Source: Acidaminococcus intestini DSM 21505 (GTDB lineage Bacteria; Bacillota; Negativicutes; Acidaminococcales; Acidaminococcaceae). Taken from it: a stretch of 38,889 nt of DNA. Positions 24,531-33,934 of this stretch are shown here, in pieces (position 1 is the stretch's first letter; each line of letters starts with the position of its first letter). Location of the stretch: positions 1-38,889 of the forward strand of contig NZ_AULA01000027.1 in NCBI RefSeq assembly GCF_000425045.1, written 5' to 3'. The notes beneath the pieces were generated by a model. It saw only the letters and a list, made by a program, of their open reading frames with translations. It was not told the DNA's origin and did not search any database. The translations under genes and the position numbers were made by a program.

Positions 24531-24580
24531 TAAAAAACGCCTCTTAATCTGTATAGTAAGTTACAGATCAAGAGGCGTTT
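24531..24580 (-). terminator. Rho-independent terminator after the VTT-domain gene
   Basis: Minus strand AAACGCCTCTT-GATCTGTA, short loop, TACAGATT-AAGAGGCGTTT then TTT: a long, nearly perfect stem with a T-run. It lies just before the leader ORF of the EF-G-like gene. No promoter is obvious after it, so it could also act as an attenuator. Confidence 0.92.
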
Positions 24581-24632
24581 CACTGCCGTGAATATTAGGT
24601 TTAGAAAGGATCTGAAACGAAGCGATAACATC

Positions 24633-25337
24633 CTAGGACGATTTCTTCTCCTTCCGTTTCCGGTGGTACAGAAGTCCCCCATAGACGATGATAACAAGGG
24701 TAGTCAAGACGGCAAGGCGGTCCATATGGGCCCGGAAATTGACAACATCATGCCCTACGACGACTTCAAGTGCGGTTGAAGGGAATTTGCCAATCAGATT
24801 GGCAATAATATAATCCCGTGCGCTCATCCGGCTTACGGCGCCCAACGCGGTCAGGATTCCTGACGGAAAATAAGGCAGCGTCCGGGCAAGGGCCATAGCT
24901 GTAAGCCCGCCCTTGCTGCTCATTTCATCAAGGCGCTTCAGGTTATTGCTCTTTGTAATGAGCTTTTCCGCTTCATCACGCAAAAAATAGCGAAGCACAA
25001 AAAAATTAAGCACCACACCGACGGTTTCGGCCAGCCAGGATACAGTAATCCCAAGAGGCAGACCAAAGATAACACCATTTGCCGTTGATAAAAAAATGGA
25101 GGGCAAAAATCCGAGGGCATTGATGAGGACATCGAGAAAAAAGCTGACCACGATGGCCCAAGGGCCAAAGCTCCTCAGATAATCCGTTGTCTCCTTAAGA
25201 TTGCCGCCGCGGGCCAAATGACACAGATTTTCCGTAACGCCTGGCGCAAAAACATGGATAGCCAACAGGCATCCTATAAGAAGCAGAAAAGTAATACATT
25301 TAAAGCTTCCGCTTTTCCAATTAATTTTTTTATTCAT
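24633..25337 (-). CDS. TVP38/TMEM64 (VTT-domain, DedA-related) membrane protein
   Basis: A 234-residue polytopic membrane protein. Hydrophobic spans occur near 12-32, 58-80, 84-110 and 200-220. The VTT core shows LPSIFLSTANGVIFGLPLGI, then the G-x-x-x-V/A-N region with FVLRYFLRDEA and the conserved LARTLPYFPSGILTALGAVS. DedA/VTT proteins are thought to move lipids across membranes; the substrate here is unknown. The end KRKEKKSS is basic. Start ATG 25337 is eight bases behind GGA; the ATG at 25346 touches the binding site. It follows recG by 16 bases and has its own terminator. Confidence 0.85.
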   Translation of the reverse strand: MNKKINWKSGSFKCITFLLLIGCLLAIHVFAPGVTENLCHLARGGNLKETTDYLRSFGPWAIVVSFFLDVLINALGFLPSIFLSTANGVIFGLPLGITVSWLAETVGVVLNFFVLRYFLRDEAEKLITKSNNLKRLDEMSSKGGLTAMALARTLPYFPSGILTALGAVSRMSARDYIIANLIGKFPSTALEVVVGHDVVNFRAHMDRLAVLTTLVIIVYGGLLYHRKRKEKKSS

Positions 25338-25353
25338 TTCATCCATCCTTCAG

Positions 25354-27450
25354 TCAGGAATTAAAAATCTGTTCAAACCGTCCATCAAACTGGGTGGTAG
25401 CGACGCCTTCCTCAATGAAACGGGCCCCTTGGGGATCGGCCATAATCCGTTTGGCATATTCCCGTGCTTCCACAAGGGTATCCGTATCACGAAGGATATC
25501 CGCAATATAGAGGTCGGGCAGCCCATGCTGCCGAACGCCAAAAAGCTGGCCGGCGCCTCTAAGTTCCATATCTTTCTCGGCAAGCAGGAAGCCATCACTG
25601 CAGCTGCGCATGATCTGGAGCCGTTCCAATGTCTGGGGCTGATTCGAACCGGTAAGCAGCACACAATACGATTGACTCGATCCACGACCGACACGGCCTC
25701 GGAGCTGGTGCATCTGGGCCAGTCCAAAACGATCCGCCCCTTCAATGATCATCAGCGTCGCATTGGGTACATTGACGCCAACTTCAATCACCGTTGTAGC
25801 AATGAGGACCTTGGTCTTTCCACTCACAAAATCAGCCATGACCGCATCCTTTTCCTCTGCTTTGAGGCGTCCGTGAAGGAGGCCGCAGGGAATACCCTTC
25901 AAAAAAGTCTGGGTCAGTTCCTCATATAGGTCTGTCGCGGATTTTGCATCGACCGTGTCCGAACCCTCAATCAGAGGGGCCACAATGTAAGCCTGATGCC
26001 CTTCTTTCACTTGATGGATAAGGCCAGCATAGACATCGGCCCGTTTTTCATCGGTGTAGCACAAGGTCTTGATTGGTTTGCGTCCTGGTGGGAGCCCCTT
26101 CATAAGAGACACATCAAGATCCCCATAAACGGTTAAGGCAAGGGTTCGCGGAATGGGCGTCGCTGTCATGACAAGGACATGGGGTGTATAGCTTGATTTT
26201 CCCGACAAGCGGGATCGCTGCTCCACGCCAAAGCGATGCTGTTCATCCGTTATGGCAAGTGCCAAGGAGTGAAAAGTAACGGCATCTTGGATCAGAGCGT
26301 AGGTCCCAACGACGGCCTTGATGGTGCCGTCAGCAAGTCCCTCCAAGACCTCCCGCCGAGCCGCTTGCCCCAGGCTCCCCGTAAGCAGGGCTGTATGGAT
26401 GCCCAAAGGTTCCAAGACCTTCTGCATTTCTTTGTAATGCTGCTCTGCAAGGATTTCCGTTGGTGCCATCAGACAGCCTTGATAGCCATTTTCAGCAGCT
26501 TTAGCAAGCGCCAGCATAGCGACAGCCGTCTTTCCTGAACCAACATCACCTTGGAGGAGACGATTCATGGGTTCAGGACTTTCCATATCATCATTGATTT
26601 CCTGCCAAGCTTTTTTTTGGCTTTCCGTCAAGGTAAAGCCTAAATGGTCCAAAACAGACTGCCATAAGGGCCCGCAATGACCCATCTTGATACCTAGGCT
26701 CCTTTTCTTGATGTTGGCTCGATGGTGCAGAAGCCCACACTGGATAAAGAAGAGTTCCTCAAAAATGAAGCGTCTTCTTGCTTCTTCCATTTTTTCCAAG
26801 GACGGCGGGAAGTGAATGGCTTCCAAGGCCTCATAGCGGGAAAGGAAGCCTTTTTTTCTCATGATCCAATCAGGCAGGCATTCAGGGAGATGGTGCTTTG
26901 CAAGAAGCAGGGCTTGGCGCACAGCAGAACGCACATTTTTTTGGGTAAGACTGCCGCTTAAGGCATAGGTCGGCAGGATACCCGGAGCTTCCGGATGCTC
27001 ATCTTTGACCTTGGAAATGACAGCCTGAGTGACAGCCTTGGCGGTTCGTCCCGGACCGACTTTCCCAATGACAAGGACATCATCCCCATTTTCCAGATAC
27101 CGTACGGCATAGACCTGGGCCCCAAAAAGAAAGATTTCGGCAAAAGCCGTCCCATCGCTGACCACGACTGACGCATAGCGCATATTCCGAGCACTGCGCC
27201 GTTTTATGATGCGGGCAATCTGTCCGCGAAAAAGCTGCATGGAACCATCAAGGGTCAGTTCCCGGATTGTCTTTACATGAGAATAATCAAGATAACATCC
27301 TTGACGGGGAAAATGATTCAAGAGGTCTCCAATCGTCACAATTCCTAGTCCTTCGAACTCAATCGCCTTTTTAGGACCAATCCCTTTCAAGGAGGAAACG
27401 GGCTTTTTCCACCATGGCAGTGACTGGGTTTTGGCATCTATTTTTTTCAT
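25354..27450 (-). CDS. recG: ATP-dependent DNA helicase RecG
   Basis: A 698-residue branched-DNA helicase acting on stalled forks and Holliday junctions. An N-terminal wedge/OB domain (LKGIGPKKA, then LFRGQIARI) precedes helicase domain 1 with GDVGSGKTAVA (301-311) and DEQHRFG (402-408), and domain 2 with LLHGRLKAEEKDAVM, VIEVGVNVPNATLM and QLRGRVGRG. The C-terminal RecG wedge-contact segment has DGFLLAEKDMELRGAG. Length is normal. GAGGAGGG precedes the ATG. It is divergent from rpmB. Confidence 0.97.
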   Translation of the reverse strand: MKKIDAKTQSLPWWKKPVSSLKGIGPKKAIEFEGLGIVTIGDLLNHFPRQGCYLDYSHVKTIRELTLDGSMQLFRGQIARIIKRRSARNMRYASVVVSDGTAFAEIFLFGAQVYAVRYLENGDDVLVIGKVGPGRTAKAVTQAVISKVKDEHPEAPGILPTYALSGSLTQKNVRSAVRQALLLAKHHLPECLPDWIMRKKGFLSRYEALEAIHFPPSLEKMEEARRRFIFEELFFIQCGLLHHRANIKKRSLGIKMGHCGPLWQSVLDHLGFTLTESQKKAWQEINDDMESPEPMNRLLQGDVGSGKTAVAMLALAKAAENGYQGCLMAPTEILAEQHYKEMQKVLEPLGIHTALLTGSLGQAARREVLEGLADGTIKAVVGTYALIQDAVTFHSLALAITDEQHRFGVEQRSRLSGKSSYTPHVLVMTATPIPRTLALTVYGDLDVSLMKGLPPGRKPIKTLCYTDEKRADVYAGLIHQVKEGHQAYIVAPLIEGSDTVDAKSATDLYEELTQTFLKGIPCGLLHGRLKAEEKDAVMADFVSGKTKVLIATTVIEVGVNVPNATLMIIEGADRFGLAQMHQLRGRVGRGSSQSYCVLLTGSNQPQTLERLQIMRSCSDGFLLAEKDMELRGAGQLFGVRQHGLPDLYIADILRDTDTLVEAREYAKRIMADPQGARFIEEGVATTQFDGRFEQIFNS

Positions 27451-27480
27451 TGATGGATCCCTCCTCTATGATTTCTTTTA

Positions 27481-27489
27481 ATCATACCA
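27481..27489 (-). promoter_or_regulatory. Candidate extended -10 for recG
   Basis: Minus strand TGGTATGAT lies about 31 bases before the recG ATG. No convincing -35 is visible. Confidence 0.3.
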
Positions 27490-27547
27490 GATTTTCTGTC
27501 CTAATGGGGGCATTTCCTATGGTCTTCAGGATTTCACCAAAATTTAC

Positions 27548-27577
27548 TTGCAAGAAACTCTTTGTTTGTGTTAAAAT
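27548..27577 (+). promoter_or_regulatory. Promoter of rpmB
   Basis: TTGCAA (27548-27553), 18-base spacer, TAAAAT (27572-27577). Start near 27584, about 49 bases before the ATG. Confidence 0.65.
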
Positions 27578-27632
27578 ACTTGCATTGAGTTAAAAATTAG
27601 CATTGCCTTATTAGCTAGAAGGAGGTGGGACC

Positions 27633-27824
27633 ATGGCATGCATCTGTGATATCTGCAAGAAAGGTGAGCTGAGCGGCAACAATGTCAGCCATTCCAATAG
27701 ACATGTGAAACGTTCTTGGAAGCCTAACATTCAAAAGGTCAAAGCAGTTGTAGACGGCGAAGTCAAGAGCGTTAATGTTTGCACTCGCTGCTTACGTTCC
27801 GGCAAGGTGACCCGCGCCATCTAA
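27633..27824 (+). CDS. rpmB: 50S ribosomal protein L28 (zinc-type)
   Basis: A 63-residue L28. Two cysteine pairs, CDIC near the start and CTRC near the end, mark the zinc-binding form. GNNVSHSNRHVKRSWKPNIQ is the family core. AGAAGGAGGTGG precedes the ATG. It is the only intact plus-strand gene in the window, with its own promoter and a strong terminator. Confidence 0.98.
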   Translation: MACICDICKKGELSGNNVSHSNRHVKRSWKPNIQKVKAVVDGEVKSVNVCTRCLRSGKVTRAI

Positions 27825-27841
27825 GCTAGAGGAAACGGTAG

Positions 27842-27873
27842 GAACCAGTTACTTCGGTAACTGGTTCTTTTTT
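27842..27873 (+). terminator. Rho-independent terminator of rpmB
   Basis: GAACCAGTTAC, loop TTCG, GTAACTGGTTC, then six T: an 11-bp perfect stem capped by a stable tetraloop. Confidence 0.97.
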
Positions 27874-27879
27874 ATTTCT

Positions 27880-28314
27880 TTACGCCAAAAGATTGCCGCA
27901 GTAGGGGCAGAATCTGGCATCATGAGGAACCTGACGGCCACAGTGAGGACAAGGACTGTCCTGCGTATACGCCTCTATTTTAGCTTCAAGCCGTTTCATG
28001 AAGGCTTCTGTTTCCTTATTTTGTGGCCGGAAGCTATAGACCTCAATCCGTTCCTTATGAATATCAAGGATGACCTGACAGCCTTCTTCTACGGGCGTCA
28101 CAACGAGGGAAACCTCTTTTTTCTTTGGCTCGCCAAAAAGAAAGGTTTTTTCTCCCGTGAGGAGACTTCCCTGAAAAAGATGCTCCTTTTCATCCACTTC
28201 CTTTAGGCTGATTTCCATCTCCCGGGCTGTATCAAGGGCAAGCTGCCAAATGACAGTGACAGGAAGACGATATTTCCGTTCGATAAGGCTGCCGCCGCTG
28301 CCGTTGATTTCCAT
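27880..28314 (-). CDS. Unrecognised protein with a C-terminal zinc ribbon
   Basis: A 144-residue protein. The N-terminal ~110 residues form a mixed alpha/beta domain (LIERKYRLPVTVIWQLALDT, VSLVVTPVEEGCQVILDIHK) that I cannot place. The C-terminus has CPHCGRQVPHDARFCPYCG (122-140), a double-CxxC zinc ribbon. Start ATG 28314 is chosen because GAGGAGGAG, itself the last Glu codons of crr, lies just upstream; the genes are four bases apart. No signal peptide or membrane span is seen. Cotranscription with crr suggests a role linked to sugar uptake or regulation, but this is context only. Confidence 0.75.
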   Translation of the reverse strand: MEINGSGGSLIERKYRLPVTVIWQLALDTAREMEISLKEVDEKEHLFQGSLLTGEKTFLFGEPKKKEVSLVVTPVEEGCQVILDIHKERIEVYSFRPQNKETEAFMKRLEAKIEAYTQDSPCPHCGRQVPHDARFCPYCGNLLA

Positions 28315-28318
28315 GGCT

Positions 28319-28807
28319 TCACTCCTCCTCTTCCTTGACAGAAACAATGGCGTCTTTTCCGCTTTCAACACGGGTTCCTTCTTTTTGCAGCAGCGTAATG
28401 GATGCCGCGCCACCCGTCACAACAAGGGGAGTCACAGGATTCATTTTCTTGCTGGCAAGAAGGGAAAGATCAACCTGAAGAAGCCCCTGTCCCCTTGAGA
28501 CGGAATCACCTTCCTTTACAAGGGCATCAAAGCCCTCCCCCTGTAAGGAAACGGTGTCGATTCCCACATGGATCAAGACTTCCACTCCCTTGGTACTCGT
28601 CAGGGCAATCGCATGTTTCGTATCCGGGACATAGGCAATCGTACCGTCACAAGGTGCGGTTACAAGACCGTCTTCAGGCATGATGGCCGCTCCCTCCCCT
28701 AGGGTCTTTTGGGAAAAGACGGCATCAGGCACCTTTTCAAGAGGAATCACACGTCCCGTCATAGGGGCCAATAATTCTGTTTTTTTATGGAAATTAAAAA
28801 ATCCCAT
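28319..28807 (-). CDS. crr: PTS glucose-type EIIA component
   Basis: A 162-residue IIA-Glc domain protein that passes phosphate from HPr to a sugar-specific EIIB. It shows LLAPMTGRVIPLEKVPDAVF, GEGAAIMPEDG, KHAIALTSTKGVEVLIHVGI with His65 and the phosphoacceptor His80, and VKEGDSVSRGQGLLQVDL. It is a stand-alone IIA; no EIIB/C permease, HPr or EI is in the window, so its partner is elsewhere. Start ATG 28807 follows AAGGAGAG; a longer frame would begin near the pnp terminator. The gene ends in four Glu codons that double as the next gene's ribosome-binding site. Confidence 0.92.
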   Translation of the reverse strand: MGFFNFHKKTELLAPMTGRVIPLEKVPDAVFSQKTLGEGAAIMPEDGLVTAPCDGTIAYVPDTKHAIALTSTKGVEVLIHVGIDTVSLQGEGFDALVKEGDSVSRGQGLLQVDLSLLASKKMNPVTPLVVTGGAASITLLQKEGTRVESGKDAIVSVKEEEE

Positions 28808-28836
28808 TGATGATCTCTCCTTACAAGTTGAAACCC

Positions 28837-28845
28837 ATTCTACCA
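28837..28845 (-). promoter_or_regulatory. Candidate extended -10 for crr
   Basis: Minus strand TGGTAGAAT about 30 bases before the crr ATG, between it and the pnp terminator. No clear -35. Confidence 0.35.
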
Positions 28846-28860
28846 TCTGGATATAGCAAG

Positions 28861-28903
28861 AAAGGGGCATGTTCGTGACTTTTTTCAGAACATGCCCCTT
28901 TTT
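28861..28903 (-). terminator. Rho-independent terminator after pnp
   Basis: Minus strand AAAGGGGCATGTTC, 13-base loop, GAACATGCCCCTTT, then CTTGC. A 14-bp perfect stem. The T-run is short on the minus strand and longer on the plus strand, so it may work both ways. Confidence 0.82.
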
Positions 28904-28914
28904 AGGGTCAAGAA

Positions 28915-30993
28915 TCAGTGGCTTTGCAGCGCCGCTTTGCGGGACAGGTTCATGCGTCCCTTAGCGTCGATTTCAACGAGCTTAACAACAATTTCATCAC
29001 CCACGTTTACCACGTCTTCCACTTTTTCCACCCGTTCCTTGGCGAGTTGCGAAATGTGGACCAAGCCTTCCCGGCCAGGCATGAATTCAACAAAGGCGCC
29101 GAAATTCATCAGGCGTGTGACTTTACCTGTATAAATCTTTCCAATTTCCGGTTCAGCCGTAATGGCATTGATGGCTTCAATAGCTTTGTTGGCAGAGGCC
29201 TGATCAGCAGCAGCTACGTAAACCGTTCCATCTTCCTCGATATCAATCTTGGCACCGGATTCCTCGGTGATTTTCTTGATGACCTTACCGCCCGGTCCAA
29301 TCACATCCTTGATCTTGTCCGGATTGATCTTGAGGGTCGTAATTTTTGGTGCATGTTCCTTGAGGGAAGGCCGCGGTGCCGGGATACATTCAAGCATCTT
29401 GCCGAGGATATAGGCACGGCCCTTGCGAGCCTGTTCAAGTGCCTGTTCAAAGATCTGACGGTTGATGCCGTCAATCTTGATATCCATTTGGATGGCCGTA
29501 ATGCCTTTTTCCGTACCGGCAACCTTGAAGTCCATATCACCATTGGCGTCTTCAAGGCCCTGAATATCCGTCAGGATGGTAATATCATCCCCTTCCTTGA
29601 CAAGGCCCATGGCCACACCGGAAACAGGAGCCTTGATTGGCACGCCGGCATCCATCAGGCTGAGGGTGCTGGCGCAGGTACTGGCCATGGAGGAAGAACC
29701 GTTCGATTCCAGGACTTCTGAAACCAGTCGGATCGTGTATGGAAATTCCTCTTCCGAAGGAATAACCGGAAGCAAGGCCCGTTCTGCCAGGGCACCATGG
29801 CCGATTTCGCGGCGGCCCGGACTGCGCAGGGGTTTTGTTTCACCGACGCTGTAGGGCGGGAAATTGTAGTGGTGGATGTAACGTTTTGTCAGCTCCGTCC
29901 CAAGGCCATCAAGGGTCTGGGCTTCGCGGAGCGGCGCCAAAGCAAGGCAGTTGAGAACCTGGGTTTGACCGCGTGTAAAGAGGCTGCAGCCATGAGGCCG
30001 GGCCAAAAGACCAACTTCGCAGCTGATAGGACGTACCTCATCAAGGGCACGGCCGTCCGGACGGATCTTATCATGGGTAATGATGTGACGAAAGACCTTC
30101 TTGACAAGCTTCTGCACAATATGGGCAATATCGATTTCACTTTCAGGATAAAGCTCCACAAAATGTTCCAGGATCGCTTCCTTGGTTTCGGAAACCATCT
30201 TGTCGCGATGAAGCTTATCGGGATCCATGAGGGCATCGTGGATCTTCGGTTCACCGTATTCCATGATTTCCTTGGAAAGGGCTTCAGGCGGCACATAAGG
30301 GGTAAATTCCATCTTGGGTTTGCCTACTTCAGCCTGAATCTGTTCCTGAAAAGCAACCAGTTTCTTGATTTCTTCGTGTCCAAACAAGATGGCATCAAGC
30401 ATGACCTGTTCGGAAACTTCCTTGGCCCCAGCTTCAACCATGAGAATGGCCTCTTTGGTTCCGGCAACAGCAACGTTCATTTCGCTGACCGCAGCCTGCT
30501 CAAGGGTCGGGTTGATGATGAATTTTCCATCCACGCGGCCAACACGGACACCGGCAATCGGACCTTCAAAAGGAATATCAGAAATGGAAAGAGCGCAGGA
30601 AGCACCGATCATAGCAGGAATATCAGGTGCATTATCGGGATCGACGGACACAGCCGTTGCAACAATCTGCACGTCATTATGATAGCCATCAGGAAACATG
30701 GGACGGATTGGTCGGTCAATGAGACGGCTCGTCAGGATAGCCGTTTCAGGCGGACGGCCCTCTCTTCTCAGGAAGCCGCCAGGAATCTTCCCGACAGCGT
30801 ACATCTTCTCTTCAAAATCAACCGTCAGGGGAAAGAAATCAACCCCTTCCCGCGGTGTATCCGTACCGGTGACAGCAACCACAACGGCTGTTTCCCCATA
30901 GCGGATGAGAACAGACCCATTGGCCTGCTTGGCAATCTTGCCTGTTTCGATGGTAAGGGGTCTGCCCCCCAGCTCCGTGCTAAATGTATGCAT
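28915..30993 (-). CDS. pnp: Polyribonucleotide nucleotidyltransferase (PNPase)
   Basis: A 692-residue 3'-5' phosphorolytic exoribonuclease and RNA-turnover enzyme. Two RNase PH domains ([20 protein letters not shown] and [20 protein letters not shown]) flank the helical domain. Then come the KH domain with [20 protein letters not shown] and the S1 domain with [20 protein letters not shown]. It ends soon after S1 (AALQSH). Start ATG 30993 is nine bases after AAGGAGG; an ATG immediately adjoining that site is too close. A TATAAT at 31041-31036 may be its -10. Confidence 0.97.
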   Translation of the reverse strand: MHTFSTELGGRPLTIETGKIAKQANGSVLIRYGETAVVVAVTGTDTPREGVDFFPLTVDFEEKMYAVGKIPGGFLRREGRPPETAILTSRLIDRPIRPMFPDGYHNDVQIVATAVSVDPDNAPDIPAMIGASCALSISDIPFEGPIAGVRVGRVDGKFIINPTLEQAAVSEMNVAVAGTKEAILMVEAGAKEVSEQVMLDAILFGHEEIKKLVAFQEQIQAEVGKPKMEFTPYVPPEALSKEIMEYGEPKIHDALMDPDKLHRDKMVSETKEAILEHFVELYPESEIDIAHIVQKLVKKVFRHIITHDKIRPDGRALDEVRPISCEVGLLARPHGCSLFTRGQTQVLNCLALAPLREAQTLDGLGTELTKRYIHHYNFPPYSVGETKPLRSPGRREIGHGALAERALLPVIPSEEEFPYTIRLVSEVLESNGSSSMASTCASTLSLMDAGVPIKAPVSGVAMGLVKEGDDITILTDIQGLEDANGDMDFKVAGTEKGITAIQMDIKIDGINRQIFEQALEQARKGRAYILGKMLECIPAPRPSLKEHAPKITTLKINPDKIKDVIGPGGKVIKKITEESGAKIDIEEDGTVYVAAADQASANKAIEAINAITAEPEIGKIYTGKVTRLMNFGAFVEFMPGREGLVHISQLAKERVEKVEDVVNVGDEIVVKLVEIDAKGRMNLSRKAALQSH

Positions 30994-31035
30994 CCTCTGC
31001 ATCCTCCTTATTGACTCGTTAAGCATTACCCATAG

Positions 31036-31041
31036 ATTATA
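31036..31041 (-). promoter_or_regulatory. Candidate -10 for pnp
   Basis: Minus strand TATAAT about 42 bases before the pnp ATG and after the suf terminator. The matching -35 is poor. Confidence 0.4.
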
Positions 31042-31099
31042 CTACAAACTCAAAAAACTTTGTATAGAACTTTACGGATTTTCCGTTCGTTGCAGACAT

Positions 31100-31134
31100 A
31101 AAAAAGCTGCCATACCCGTTTGGGTACAGCAGCC
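31100..31134 (-). terminator. Rho-independent terminator of the suf operon
   Basis: Minus strand GGCTGCTGTACCC, loop AAAC, GGGTATGGCAGC, then six T. Confidence 0.93.
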
Positions 31135-31147
31135 AATAGCCCATATA

Positions 31148-31603
31148 TTATTGTTCGGAGGCTTCCTTATCGTCGGAAAGGGCTTCTTTCAAAGTATGCC
31201 AAGCAAGAACCGCACATTTGACGCGAGCCGGCATATTGGAGATATTCTTCAAGCTGATGGCATCTTCCAATTCTTCCAGTTCATCGTCATCGGTCACTTC
31301 CCTTTTGATCATATCGAGGAAAAGATTGACCAGACGGAGTGCTTCCTTGACGGATTTGCCCTTGATGAGGTCAATCATCATGTCTGCCGAAGCCTGGCTG
31401 ATGGCACAGCCATGGCCCGTATAGGCCGCATCCTTGACGATGCCGCCTTCGATATCGGCCTGGAGGGTAATGTCATCACCACAGCTCGGATTATGTCCAT
31501 GCTCCTGGAGCGTGAACTTATCCAAGGCACGTTTGTTCATCTGGTTCTGGTTATGTTCCAGAATGATGTCCGAATAAAGTTGATTCATATCCACGCTGCT
31601 CAT
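31148..31603 (-). CDS. sufU: Fe-S cluster assembly sulfur-transfer protein SufU
   Basis: A 151-residue SufU, which takes sulfur from the SufS cysteine in a zinc-dependent way and passes it on for cluster assembly. Its ligand set is visible: Cys41 in NPSCGDD, Cys66 in GHGCAIS and Cys130 in RVKCAVLAW, plus the acidic Asp after CG. The insertion before the last cysteine, typical of SufU rather than IscU, is present. It follows sufS by 12 bases and is the last gene of the operon. Confidence 0.95.
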   Translation of the reverse strand: MSSVDMNQLYSDIILEHNQNQMNKRALDKFTLQEHGHNPSCGDDITLQADIEGGIVKDAAYTGHGCAISQASADMMIDLIKGKSVKEALRLVNLFLDMIKREVTDDDELEELEDAISLKNISNMPARVKCAVLAWHTLKEALSDDKEASEQ

Positions 31604-31615
31604 TGTATCACCCTT

Positions 31616-32836
31616 TTAATCCTTGAATCCCATCTGTTTCCGAACAAGAGGAAGCTTGTCCAGGAAGTAGTCCACTTCTTCGATGGTGTTATAGATATAG
31701 AAACTGGCACGATTCGATGCTTCGACATGGAGGTGATGACCCAAAGGCTGGGCGCAATGATGGCCGCTGCGAATAGCAATGCCATAGCTGTCAAGGATCG
31801 TCGCCACATCGTGAGGATGCACACCGTCAATGGTAAAGGCAATGACACCAACCTTTTCTTCCGGATCTTTGCTGCCCAAGATATGGACATAAGGAAGCTT
31901 CATTAGGCCTTCAAGGCAGTGCTTGGTCAATTCATATTCATGGCGCTCGATTTCATCAAAACCAAGGTCTTCAAGATAATCGATGGCTGCATGAAGAGCA
32001 ACCGCTCCTTCCACATTTTCCGTCCCTGCCTCAAATTTAAACGGGACCTGTTCAAAGGTCGTACTCTGTTCCTGCACATATTCAATCATGTCTCCGCCAG
32101 AGAGGAAAGGTTCCATGGCATTAAGGAGTTTCTTCTTGCCATAAAGGACACCCGTGCCAGCAGAGCCCATCATCTTATGACCGCTGAAAGCATAGAAATC
32201 ACAATCCCACTTCTGGACATCACTCTTCATGTGAGGTGCGGATTGGGCTCCATCAAGGACGGCAATGGCACCAACTGCATGCGCTTTTTCAATGATCTTT
32301 TCAATGGGGCGCTTCATACCAAGGACATTGCTGACCGCAGCAAAAGCCACGATTTTTGTCTTTTCGTCGATCTTTGCCAGGTCTTCATCCGTAAAATGGC
32401 CTTCTTCATCAAGGTACATATAAACAAGCTGGGCCCCTGTACGGCTTGCCACACGTTGCCAAGGCACAATATCGGAATGGTGCTCAGAAATGGGGATGAC
32501 GATTTTGTCCCCTGTATGGAGATTCGCTTCCCCATAGCTTCTGGCCACTAGGTTCAGAGCTTCCGTCGTATTGCGGACGAAAATGACCTCATCGGCACTC
32601 TTGGCATTGATGAAGCGGGCAACAGCTTCACGGGCGCTGTCATACAATTCCGTGGCTTCAATGCTGAGGGTATGGGCCCCACGATGGGGGTTGCCATTAT
32701 AGTGTTCCAATAGGTCCACCATGGCATGGATGACCTGATAGGGCTTTTGGGTCGTTGCCGCATTGTCGAAATAGACAAGGGGATGACCATTGACCTTTTT
32801 AGTTAAGATTGGGAAGTCTTTCCGTACATTTTTCAT
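31616..32836 (-). CDS. sufS: Cysteine desulfurase SufS
   Basis: A 406-residue group II cysteine desulfurase. Lys221 after FSGH should bind the cofactor, and Cys361 in IRSGHHCAQPLG is the persulfide carrier. RGAHTLS, SEHHSDIVPWQ and VLDGAQSAPH are other family marks. The start ATG 32836 lies behind AAAGGA and within the last 38 bases of sufD, a real overlap rather than a frameshift, since both ends match their families. Confidence 0.96.
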   Translation of the reverse strand: MKNVRKDFPILTKKVNGHPLVYFDNAATTQKPYQVIHAMVDLLEHYNGNPHRGAHTLSIEATELYDSAREAVARFINAKSADEVIFVRNTTEALNLVARSYGEANLHTGDKIVIPISEHHSDIVPWQRVASRTGAQLVYMYLDEEGHFTDEDLAKIDEKTKIVAFAAVSNVLGMKRPIEKIIEKAHAVGAIAVLDGAQSAPHMKSDVQKWDCDFYAFSGHKMMGSAGTGVLYGKKKLLNAMEPFLSGGDMIEYVQEQSTTFEQVPFKFEAGTENVEGAVALHAAIDYLEDLGFDEIERHEYELTKHCLEGLMKLPYVHILGSKDPEEKVGVIAFTIDGVHPHDVATILDSYGIAIRSGHHCAQPLGHHLHVEASNRASFYIYNTIEEVDYFLDKLPLVRKQMGFKD

Positions 32837-33920
32837 CGCAAATTCCTTTCTGGGTACAAAACTCCATTTTCTCCCGTACTGCCCGGAGAGCCTTGTTCGC
32901 CAGGGTTTCATCGCCTAACTGGTCAATGACCGGACGGATATTGGATTCAACAATGACAAGACGAGCGCCGTTTTCGCTGAGGCCGCGGCTCATCAGATAA
33001 AAAAGCATATCGGGGTCTACCTGGCCGGAACTTGCGGCGTGGTTGCCAACGACATCATCTTCCTTGCAAAGAAGCAAAGGAACGGAAATGGAATGGACGC
33101 CCTTATTAAGGAGCAGACATGTATCTTCTTCGTTGCCCACAGCTTTCTTGCCGCCTCGCAGAAAATCGATCGTGCCGCGGAAATATTTGCGGCTGGTTCC
33201 CATGAGAGCTCCCGTCGTGAGAATGTCCGTATTGGTCTTGATTCCTTGGGTCGGAACCCAATAGGAAAAATCAAAGAGCTGGTTTTCACTGCCAAGATAC
33301 ATGGTCTGACTCTTGAAGTCCGACTCGTCGTGATCAAGATCCGTGCGGACATAGACCAAGGTTTCCTTGCCGCCCACTTCAGCAGAGACAAACTTCACCT
33401 TGCTGCCCTTGCCATCATGGGTATAGCGCTGATCAATGTGACGGACATGGCTGCCATGGATCTGGACCTTGCTGACGTTCACATTTGCGTTCTCGCCAGC
33501 CTCTACATAAAAGAGGACATTAACGAGTCCGTCCGGGGCATCTCCTTCGAAAGTCGTAAAGACCTCGACATCGCTATTTTTGCCCGCCTTGATATAAAGC
33601 TGTCCCACAAGGGCAGAAACCGTCTCTGAGAGGCCGTAGTCAAGCCACACCTTGGCTTTTTCCCCATCCTTGACGCTGATTTCACAATTTACATTGCCCT
33701 TTTCCAAAGCATCCTTCATGGATTCCTGGCTTGCACCGGCAAAATCCTCCAAATTCGGAACGCGCCGGCCCGTAAAGAAAGTGACTTCAGCAGAGCCTTC
33801 ATGCCGTTCTTCTACAGCAGCCTCAGGGACAAGCTTTACTTCCGGAGTTTCCAGTTCCTGATGGTTTACTCTCATCCAACGGAAAGTAGGACGAGGCAGT
33901 TCATTGAAAATCTGTTTCAT
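32799..33920 (-). CDS. sufD: Fe-S cluster assembly protein SufD
   Basis: A 373-residue SufD, partner of SufB in the SufBCD scaffold. The N-terminus has LPRPTFRWMRVNHQEL. The beta-helix core includes GSHVRHIDQRYTHDGKGSK and DLDHDESDFKSQTMYLG. Near the end, GNHAASSGQVDPDMLFYLMS and GLSENGARLVIVES match the SufB/SufD C-terminal domain. The start follows AAGGAGG, 14 bases after sufB. Confidence 0.94.
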   Translation of the reverse strand: MKQIFNELPRPTFRWMRVNHQELETPEVKLVPEAAVEERHEGSAEVTFFTGRRVPNLEDFAGASQESMKDALEKGNVNCEISVKDGEKAKVWLDYGLSETVSALVGQLYIKAGKNSDVEVFTTFEGDAPDGLVNVLFYVEAGENANVNVSKVQIHGSHVRHIDQRYTHDGKGSKVKFVSAEVGGKETLVYVRTDLDHDESDFKSQTMYLGSENQLFDFSYWVPTQGIKTNTDILTTGALMGTSRKYFRGTIDFLRGGKKAVGNEEDTCLLLNKGVHSISVPLLLCKEDDVVGNHAASSGQVDPDMLFYLMSRGLSENGARLVIVESNIRPVIDQLGDETLANKALRAVREKMEFCTQKGICDEKCTERLPNLN

Positions 33921-33934
33921 GCTCTCCTACCTCC

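Noticed and set aside
32799-32836. 38-base overlap of sufD and sufS, which might suggest a frameshift
   Set aside because: sufS starts at an ATG with its own ribosome-binding site, and both protein ends match their families.
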